NCBI GenBank assembly: GCA_900545265.1
Contig: UQYI01000010.1
Span: forward strand, 17,659-81,658
Reading direction: 5' to 3'
Source: an uncultured Eubacteriales bacterium
GTDB taxonomy: Bacteria > Bacillota > Clostridia > Christensenellales > CAG-138
Length of the DNA stretch: 64,000 bases
The notes under the pieces are model-generated. The model did not search any database, was not told where the DNA came from, and saw only the letters and a list, made by a program, of their open reading frames with translations. This document shows, in pieces, positions 58,461-64,000 of this stretch. The position numbers and the translations under genes are program-made. Position 1 is the first letter of the stretch, and each line of letters begins with the position of its first letter.

Positions 58461-59210
58461 ATGGCAAACGAAACGGTATTTACGGAAAAGGCGGCGGAAT
58501 ATGCGCGCAGCCGTCCGGCCTATGCGTCCCAGGCCGTGGAAAAAGTGCTGGAGCTGGCCGGTTCTACGGAAAACCGGATAGGGGATATGGGCTCCGGGAC
58601 GGGCATCCTGTCGGGGGTGCTTTTAAGCCGGGGCTATGAGGTGTTCTGCGTGGAGTCCAACGTCGCCATGCGGGCCCGGGCAGAGGCCACCTATGGGCAA
58701 AACCCCCGCTTTCATTCCGTGCCGGCTTCGGCGGAGCATACGGGGCTGCCGGCAGAAAGCCTTTCGCTGATCACGGCGGCCTCCTCTTTTCACTGGCTGG
58801 ATACGGCGCTGTTTCATGCCGAATGCTGCCGCCTGATGAAGCCCGGCGGGATCGTATGCATCCTGGCCAATGCCCGGCGGTATGATGCCTTTACCCGGGC
58901 CCGGCACGCCCTCTGCCTGCGGTACTGCCCGGGGTACACCTCCCTGACCCACGGGGCGGAAAAGGTGCAGGCCCGGGCCGGAGCGTTTTTTAAGGGCGGA
59001 TATGCCGCAGAGACCTTTTCTTTTCCCCTGCAATATTCCAGAGAAGGGTTCATTTCCCGCAGCCTGTCCTCCTCCTATGGGCCTTCCCCGGGCACGGCGG
59101 AATACGAAGGGTATATCCGGGCGCTGGGGGCCCTGCTGGATACGGTTATGGAAGGGGACTGCCTTTCCGTTGCCAACGATACGCTCCTGCTCTGGGGCGA
59201 ACTGTCCTGA
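58461..59210 (+). CDS. Class I SAM-dependent methyltransferase
   Basis: A 249-aa methyltransferase with the SAM-binding motif RIGDMGSGTGILSGVLL (about residues 39-55), acidic motif II EVFCVESN, and SLITAASSFHWLD in the motif IV position, as in the UbiE-like small-molecule group. Substrate not determinable. GGAGG with AAGGGG lies before the ATG. It is a single gene between element 15 and the convergent sigG. Confidence 0.88.
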   Translation: MANETVFTEKAAEYARSRPAYASQAVEKVLELAGSTENRIGDMGSGTGILSGVLLSRGYEVFCVESNVAMRARAEATYGQNPRFHSVPASAEHTGLPAESLSLITAASSFHWLDTALFHAECCRLMKPGGIVCILANARRYDAFTRARHALCLRYCPGYTSLTHGAEKVQARAGAFFKGGYAAETFSFPLQYSREGFISRSLSSSYGPSPGTAEYEGYIRALGALLDTVMEGDCLSVANDTLLLWGELS

Positions 59211-59226
59211 AAGCCCCGGCGCAGGG

Positions 59227-59997
59227 TCACATGTATTTTTCCAGCTGCTTCAGGGCGCTTTTTTCTATGCGGGAGACCTGCGCCTGAGAGATGCCGATCT
59301 CCTGGGATACCTCCATCTGGGTCTTGCAGGCATAGTACCGCAGCCGCAGGATCTTTCTTTCCCGTTCCGAAAGCCGTTCCATACCCTCCTGCAGGGCGAT
59401 GGAATCCAGCCATTTGCCCTCCCCGGCGGTATTGTCACGGATCTGGTCGATCACATAGGTGGCGTCGCCGTCGTCATGAAACACCGGCTCATACAGGGAT
59501 ACCGGTTCTATGACCGCTTCCAGCGCAAACACCACCTCTTCCTCTTTCAGTCCCATGGCCCGGGCAATATCCCCCACGGTGGGTTCCCTGCCGGTCTTTT
59601 CCATAAGCTCCGCCCGTTTCTGCATGGCCTTGCAGGCCAGATCCCGCAGGGAGCGGGAGACCCGCACCGGAGAGTAATCCCGCAGGTGGCGGCGGATCTC
59701 CCCTATGATCATGGGCACCGCATAGGTGGAAAAACGCACCTCGTGGGAAAGATCAAAGTTATCGATGGCCTTTACCAGGCCGATGCAGCCCACCTGAAAC
59801 AGATCGTCCGCCTGTTCGCCCCGCCTGTCAAACCGCTGGAGCACAGAAAGCACCAGCCGCAGGTTCCCCAGGATGCACTGCTCCCGGGCGGCCGCATCCC
59901 CCTGCCGCACCCGCAGCAGCAGGGCCCGCATCTGCTCATGGGTGAGCACCGGGAGCCTGGCCGTATCCACACCGCACAGATCTACCTTGCTTATCAA
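59227..59997 (-). CDS. sigG: Sporulation sigma factor SigG
   Basis: A 256-aa sigma-70 factor for late forespore genes. The start KVDLCGVDTARLPVLTHEQM and core GNLRLVLSVLQRFDRRGEQA, DDLFQVGCIGLVKAIDNFDL, FSTYAVPMIIGEIRRHLRD are near-identical to SigG, and region 4 ends EIGISQAQVSRIEKSALKQL. The start appears to be TTG 59997, with AAGGAGG 7 bases before it; the frame stays open further upstream but lacks another ribosome site. The SpoIIAB-binding region is not examined. It is divergent from the second phosphodiester glycosidase. Confidence 0.93.
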   Translation of the reverse strand: MISKVDLCGVDTARLPVLTHEQMRALLLRVRQGDAAAREQCILGNLRLVLSVLQRFDRRGEQADDLFQVGCIGLVKAIDNFDLSHEVRFSTYAVPMIIGEIRRHLRDYSPVRVSRSLRDLACKAMQKRAELMEKTGREPTVGDIARAMGLKEEEVVFALEAVIEPVSLYEPVFHDDGDATYVIDQIRDNTAGEGKWLDSIALQEGMERLSERERKILRLRYYACKTQMEVSQEIGISQAQVSRIEKSALKQLEKYM

Positions 59998-60113
59998 ATA
60001 GAAGCCTCCTTGTCTTCCCCCCTGTGCCTGTAGGGTAGACAAAGGCACGCTTCTTTAATCCCCTTCCCCAAAGACAGACAGGCTCCGGCAGAGAGGGGTC
60101 TTTTCTGCCGCTG

Positions 60114-60142
60114 TTGTTTTCTGCCGGAAGTTGTGGTATACT
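60114..60142 (+). promoter_or_regulatory. Promoter of leaderless type
   Basis: TTGTTT (60114-60119), 17-base spacer, TATACT (60137-60142), then 8 bases to ATG 60151. Spacing is identical to the promoter of the paralogue at 6325. Confidence 0.6.
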
Positions 60143-60150
60143 GCCGCCAT

Positions 60151-61185
60151 ATGAATAAGAAAGAAAAACGCAGGCGTATCCTGCGGGAAAGCATCCTTAC
60201 CGCCCTTACCACGCTGCTGTTGCTGGGGGCCTCCCTGCTGGTGTTTGCATGGTTCCATCATGCCCGGCCCGCCAAAGGGCAGAGCGCCGGGATCGTGGTG
60301 GCCAGCCCTGCTCCCCATGCCCCGGAAAGCCCCGGCGTGCCGGCCCCCTCTCCTTCGGGAGCGGAGGCTTCCGCTTTGCCCACGGCGACCCCTGCGCCGC
60401 TGGATCTCATGGCGTCCTATGGGGACAGGTTCTCCCCGCAGGAACAAAAGAGCGAAAGCGGCTATACCGGCGCCAAACTGCACTTTACCCTCAGCAGGGT
60501 GCAGTACGGCACGGGGAAGGACGCCATGTATTATCTGGCGGATATCTATGTGGGGGACGTGCGCTGCCTGAAGACCATGCTGGCGGAGGATACCTACGGC
60601 CGGGGCATTCGGGAAAGCGTAAAGAGCATGGCCCAGCGGGGCGGGGGCATCCTGGCCATTACGGGGGATACCTACGGGAATCAGGATGCGGGCATCGTCA
60701 TCCGCAACGGGGTGGTCCACCGGGAGGAGAAAAGCGACTTTGACGTGTGCGTACTGTATTACGACGGCGTGATGGAGACCTACAGCCCCCAGGAGTTTTC
60801 GCTGGAAACGGCGGTCAGCCGGGGGGCATGGCAGGCATGGAGCTTTGGACCCATGCTGCTGGACGGAGAGGGGAACCCCCTGCCGGATGCCCGGCTCAAC
60901 ACCAGCAAAAACATCCGCCGGGCCAATCCGCGGGTGGGGCTGGGCTATTACGCCCCGGGCCATTACTGCTTTATCGTGGTGGACGGGCGGACGGACGAGG
61001 CCTCCGGCCTGACGCTGGAAGCCTTCGGACAGCTGTTTGCAGACCTTGGCTGCAAGGCGGCCTATAATCTGGACGGGGGCCGCTCCAGCTTCATGGTCTA
61101 TGACGGGAACGTGCTGAACGACCCCTATAAGGGCGGACGCTCCGTATCCGACTGCATCCTGCTGTGCAGCGACCCGGAGGCATGA
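60151..61185 (+). CDS. Phosphodiester glycosidase family protein
   Basis: A 344-aa paralogue of the protein at 6325. A basic start and hydrophobic segment (ALTTLLLLGASLLVFAWFHH) form a signal anchor, without a lipobox. A Pro/Ala/Ser-rich linker follows, then the NAGPA-like domain with YYAPGHYCFIVVDGR and CKAAYNLDGGRSSFMVYDG. It probably acts on a glycan phosphodiester outside the membrane. No Shine-Dalgarno site: the promoter -10 box ends 8 bases before ATG. It heads an operon; its stop overlaps the next start (ATGA). Confidence 0.87.
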   Translation: MNKKEKRRRILRESILTALTTLLLLGASLLVFAWFHHARPAKGQSAGIVVASPAPHAPESPGVPAPSPSGAEASALPTATPAPLDLMASYGDRFSPQEQKSESGYTGAKLHFTLSRVQYGTGKDAMYYLADIYVGDVRCLKTMLAEDTYGRGIRESVKSMAQRGGGILAITGDTYGNQDAGIVIRNGVVHREEKSDFDVCVLYYDGVMETYSPQEFSLETAVSRGAWQAWSFGPMLLDGEGNPLPDARLNTSKNIRRANPRVGLGYYAPGHYCFIVVDGRTDEASGLTLEAFGQLFADLGCKAAYNLDGGRSSFMVYDGNVLNDPYKGGRSVSDCILLCSDPEA

Positions 61186-61502
61186 ACCAGCCCCTCATAC
61201 AGGATCCCGAAGAGGATCAAACAAAAACGGGAAAGAAAACAAACATGAAACATCTGCTGAAAGCCCTGCAATATGCCGTGATGGTGCTGAGCCTGATGAT
61301 GCTGGTATTTCTGGTACTGGACGGCTTCAACCCCAACATGAACTTCCTGCGCAATGATATCACCAAGGCCCTGCTGTGGGTCTATGCCCTGCTGTGCCTG
61401 GGCGACGGCATACTGTTTACGGCCTTTCTGATCAACGGCCGCATGCGTACCGGGAAGCGCAAACCCAAAAACGAATCCTCGGGGAGAAGCAAGCGCATAT
61501 GA
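61182..61502 (+). CDS. Small two-helix membrane protein
   Basis: A 106-aa protein with two membrane helices (YAVMVLSLMMLVFLVLDGF and LLWVYALLCLGDGILFTAFL) and a very basic tail (GKRKPKNESSGRSKRI). I do not recognise the family. ATG 61182 overlaps the stop of the phosphodiester glycosidase gene and has GGAGG inside that gene; ATG 61245 is a weaker alternative. Its stop overlaps the start of the EamA-FdhD gene. The double overlap implies stoichiometric expression of the three proteins. Confidence 0.75.
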   Translation: MNQPLIQDPEEDQTKTGKKTNMKHLLKALQYAVMVLSLMMLVFLVLDGFNPNMNFLRNDITKALLWVYALLCLGDGILFTAFLINGRMRTGKRKPKNESSGRSKRI

Positions 61503-62857
61503 AGCGGAACCTTTCTTCCTCCGCCGGCCGGGGGCTGGCCATGGGCCAGATGCTGCTCTGCGCCCTGCTGTGGAGCATCGGGGGCATTTTTTTGAAGCAG
61601 GTGCCCTACAACGCCTTTGCCATCCTCTTTTTCCGGGGGATGTTTGCGGTGATGCCCTGCCTGTTCCACCTGCTGCACCGGCGTATCCGGCCGGTATTCA
61701 GCAAAAAGACCCTGCTTCACGGCCTGTTCCAAAGCTATACGGGGCTGGCCTTTGTGGTGGCCAACAAGCTGACCACCGCCGCCAACGCCATTGTGCTCCA
61801 GTATACGGGGCCGGTGTTCCTGCTGCTGTTTACGGCCATAAAGCTGCGCAGGCGCCCCTGTGCGCAGGAGATCCTGACGGTGCTGGGCGCCTTTCTGGGC
61901 ATAGGGCTTGTATTTTGGGATGCGGCGCCGGGGGCTACCCCTCTGGGGGACTGCATTGCCACCACCGCCGGGATCAGCATGGCTCTGATGTTTATGGCCG
62001 TGGGGGAGGAAACGGAGCAGGAGCAGTTTTCCGGCATTCTGGCGGGGCATATACTGACCATGAGCGTGGGCCTGCTTTTCGGCCGGGTGGGGGAGATAGA
62101 GTTTGCCCCCTGGCCCTTTGCCTGCATGGCCATTCTGGGCATATTCCAGCTGGGGATCCCCTATTGCCTTCATGCCCGGGCGGGGCGGGTGTGCCCGCCC
62201 ATGCCGCTGATCCTGCTTTCCCTGCTGGAGCCATTGCTGAACCCCGTGTGGGTCATGCTCTTTGACGGGGAAACGCCGGGCCCCCGGGCTCTGCTGGGGG
62301 GGCTGCTGGTGCTGGCGGTGGTAACGGCCTACAGCCTGTGGGAAAACCGGCCAGCGGCGGCGGCCGCCGGGCAGGAGGTGCCCAGCTGCTGTACCGACAA
62401 TCTGACCGTGGCGTCTCCCGTAAAACTCCGCCCGCTGGCCCCGGTGCCGCAGCGGGAGATCCCGGACGAGTGGGTGGAGACGCTGGCTGCCGCCATGGGG
62501 GATGAGCTGCCCCTTTACCGCGCTACCCACGCCGTCCACAGCTGCTTTGTGCTGCGGGACGGGAAAATCCTGTACCAGTGCGAGGATCTTGGCCGCCACA
62601 ACGCGCTGGATAAGGCCGTTGGCTGTGCGCTGGCGGAGGGGGTGCAGCTGGGCCAGTGCGTGCTCTACACCAGCGGCCGGGTGCCGGTGGATATGGTGCG
62701 CAAGGCTATCCGGGCCGGGGTGCCCGCCCTCGTCAGCAAAACGATGCCCACGGTGCAGTCGCTGGAACTGGCGGAAGCATATGGGCTGAAACTGCTCATC
62801 CGAAAGAAGAAATCGTTTCATGCGGCAGCGAAGAAAGTTAGGGAATGCTCTGACTGA
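61499..62857 (+). CDS. EamA transporter fused to the FdhD C-terminal domain
   Basis: A 452-aa protein. Residues 1-285 are a ten-helix EamA/DMT permease (GQMLLCALLWSIGGIFLKQV, ANAIVLQYTGPVFLLLF, LLSLLEPLLNPVWVML). Residues about 297-436 match the C-terminal half of FdhD, which delivers sulfur to the molybdenum cofactor of formate dehydrogenases: LRPLAPVP, AVHSCFVLRDGKILYQCEDL, GRHNALDKAVG, YTSGRVPVDMVRKAIRAGVP. The N-terminal FdhD domain is missing and the CxxC loop is reduced to SCC. One continuous frame, no stop between. It starts by ATGA overlap; the next operon begins a presumed molybdoenzyme. Confidence 0.85.
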   Translation: MKRNLSSSAGRGLAMGQMLLCALLWSIGGIFLKQVPYNAFAILFFRGMFAVMPCLFHLLHRRIRPVFSKKTLLHGLFQSYTGLAFVVANKLTTAANAIVLQYTGPVFLLLFTAIKLRRRPCAQEILTVLGAFLGIGLVFWDAAPGATPLGDCIATTAGISMALMFMAVGEETEQEQFSGILAGHILTMSVGLLFGRVGEIEFAPWPFACMAILGIFQLGIPYCLHARAGRVCPPMPLILLSLLEPLLNPVWVMLFDGETPGPRALLGGLLVLAVVTAYSLWENRPAAAAAGQEVPSCCTDNLTVASPVKLRPLAPVPQREIPDEWVETLAAAMGDELPLYRATHAVHSCFVLRDGKILYQCEDLGRHNALDKAVGCALAEGVQLGQCVLYTSGRVPVDMVRKAIRAGVPALVSKTMPTVQSLELAEAYGLKLLIRKKKSFHAAAKKVRECSD

Positions 62858-62875
62858 AAAATGCGTCTGTATGTG

Positions 62876-62904
62876 TTGACTAACTTACGAGAAACGTGTT
62901 ATTC
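62876..62904 (+). promoter_or_regulatory. Promoter of the FMN-binding protein gene
   Basis: TTGACT (62876-62881), 17-base spacer, TTATTC (62899-62904). The leader of about 95 bases holds a GCACGG-AGACC-CCGTGC hairpin near 62959-62976 that could be regulatory. Confidence 0.6.
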
Positions 62905-63005
62905 TTACAACGAAGATACCGCTCCGTTCTGTTGCAGCAGGCTGGGCGGCTGTTTTTCGTGCACGGAGACCCCGTGCATGACGATAAGAATAGGCAGGTG
63001 AAACA

Positions 63006-63917
63006 ATGAAGCAGACAAATCATGCGCCGCAGCCTTTGTGGCGCAGACGGCTGCCGGGTTATGCCGCCATGGGCGCGGCCTCGCTGGTATTGGCGCTGGG
63101 TCTGCATGGGCTGATGAATGCCCGCACCACCGTTGCGGGCACCGCTCTGGCCCTGACCGACGCCGACGCTGCCACCTACGGCATCAGCGCGGTGTACCAG
63201 TTGGATGAGAACACCTATTATGTGGTGGGCTCCCAGAAGGGCTTCCAGAGCGATGTACAGGCTGCCGTGACCATTGACGCCGAGGGCAATGTTTCCGCAG
63301 TAGAGATCCTCTCTCAGGACGAAACGGAAAGCCTTGGCGGTCAGTGCGTCAATCCGGAGTTCACGTCCCAGTATCAGGGCGCAGCCCCCTTCACGCTGGC
63401 GGGCAAAAGCTACACCGTAACGGATCCCGTTACCGGTGCCGCCTATGCCGCTGCCGGTGCGGCGGAGGAGCAGCCCGCTGCTGCCGGGGATTTTGACCCC
63501 GCACAGTGGCGCACCTATGATACCTCTCCCGAGGCCGAGGCGACCCGCAAGATGTATGCTGCGGGGCTTACCCTCTCGGCACTAAATGGAGAGCCCTTGG
63601 ACGATGAACTGGCTCCGCCGCTGGATTCCAGCGCAGAGGCCGTGGCACGGCGCAAGCTGTACGCAGCCATGCTCAGCAAGAGCGCACTGGACGGCGAGCC
63701 GATGGCGATCCCCTTTGCGGATCTCTCGGCAGAAGAGCAGTCCAAGGCGCGTCTGGAGCAGGCCAGCCTGACCACCACCGGCAATGCGTCCGGTGCCGTC
63801 AGCGCAGACCTGACCGAGGTGGACGCCCTTTCCGGCGCGACCATCACCTCTTCGGCTGTGACGACCATCGTCAACAACTCGTATTTCTATGTGACCGGGG
63901 TGCTCTGCGCAGAGTGA
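63006..63917 (+). CDS. Exported FMN-binding domain protein
   Basis: A 303-aa protein with an N-terminal signal anchor (YAAMGAASLVLALGLHGLM). It is an FMN_bind domain of the RnfG/NqrC type, split in two: the first half (about 60-125, VVGSQKGFQSDVQAAVTIDA) and the second half with the flavinylation motif SGAT (276-279, Thr279 the expected attachment site). Between them, about 130 residues contain two 24-residue repeats (SPEAEATRKMYAAGLTLSAL and SAEAVARRKLYAAMLSKSAL). It likely passes electrons outside the membrane to the enzyme encoded next. AGGTGA precedes the ATG. Confidence 0.85.
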   Translation: MKQTNHAPQPLWRRRLPGYAAMGAASLVLALGLHGLMNARTTVAGTALALTDADAATYGISAVYQLDENTYYVVGSQKGFQSDVQAAVTIDAEGNVSAVEILSQDETESLGGQCVNPEFTSQYQGAAPFTLAGKSYTVTDPVTGAAYAAAGAAEEQPAAAGDFDPAQWRTYDTSPEAEATRKMYAAGLTLSALNGEPLDDELAPPLDSSAEAVARRKLYAAMLSKSALDGEPMAIPFADLSAEEQSKARLEQASLTTTGNASGAVSADLTEVDALSGATITSSAVTTIVNNSYFYVTGVLCAE

Positions 63918-63939
63918 CCTCAACGGAGGAATGGAACCT

Positions 63940-64000
63940 ATGGCAAAAACTGATTTCCTGACGGCTGACATGACCCGCCGTCAATTCATGAAGATTTCGG
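63940..64000 (+). CDS. TAT-exported protein, probably molybdopterin oxidoreductase (partial)
   Basis: Only the first 20 codons are visible: a short polar start and MTRRQFMKIS, the twin-arginine motif (RRxFMK) that directs folded cofactor proteins across the membrane. ATG 63940 has GGAGG 10 bases upstream; ATG 63931 is too close. The enzyme type is inferred from context (FMN-binding partner, FdhD domain upstream), not from its own sequence. Confidence 0.5.
   Translation, partial: MAKTDFLTADMTRRQFMKIS

Overview
The window looks like chromosome from a GC-rich, anaerobic, spore-forming Clostridia bacterium, perhaps an Oscillospiraceae-like gut lineage. Evidence for spore formation is SpoIIID and a SigG-type sigma factor. 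Evidence for anaerobic life is a rubrerythrin/superoxide reductase operon, 2[4Fe-4S] enzymes and radical SAM chemistry. Evidence for Firmicutes is a His T-box leader before hisS, YtrA-type GntR control, and strong AGGAGG ribosome sites with TTGACA-N17-TATAAT promoters. There are no rRNA genes, complete tRNA genes, CRISPR arrays or recognisable insertion sequences.

Layout. 0-8 kb: an unknown partial gene, a SAP-domain protein, two acetyltransferases, a shortened cupin divergent from an HxlR regulator, a MarR regulator with YitT membrane protein, an AT-rich 1.5-kb island between two copies of a 45-bp terminator, a secreted phosphodiester glycosidase, and nagB. 8-17 kb: an acyltransferase with a zinc ribbon, a Tet(M)/EF-G-like GTPase fused to a YacP/Rae1-type NYN nuclease followed by YlmH, a BMP-family nucleoside-binding lipoprotein, and a GntR/ABC efflux operon. 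17-29 kb: a secreted metallo-beta-lactamase-fold protein, a small gene with a LexA box, a DpnI-like pseudogene, a radical SAM protein, murI, and a 2,300-codon secreted repeat protein interrupted by one UAG. 29-42 kb: AraC regulator, DUF3793, a flavodoxin also interrupted by one UAG, rubrerythrin and desulfoferrodoxin, spoIIID, comF-recD2, a frameshifted permease, glycyl-tRNA synthetase, a hydrolase, and an aldo/keto reductase with a ferredoxin-type membrane protein. 42-58 kb: a small YD-repeat protein, M18 aminopeptidase, a phage-like replication protein, hisS-aspS, a ModE-like regulator with a PH-domain protein, nucleoside phosphorylase, DUF2974, ddh, a SanA/ElyC-like protein, acetyltransferase, RluA and GT4 glycosyltransferase. 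58-64 kb: methyltransferase, sigG, a second phosphodiester glycosidase in a tightly overlapping operon that ends with an EamA transporter fused to the C-terminal half of FdhD, then an FMN-binding exported protein and the start of a TAT-exported protein, probably a molybdoenzyme.

The most striking feature that genes do not explain is a family of 15 intergenic elements of 80-100 bp. Each folds as one outer stem enclosing three hairpin arms, i.e. a four-way junction. Eight share arm sequences (type A, in both orientations, with compensatory changes between copies). Seven keep the architecture with different sequences (type B). They account for much of the GC-rich non-coding DNA in the window and for many of the spurious reading frames there.
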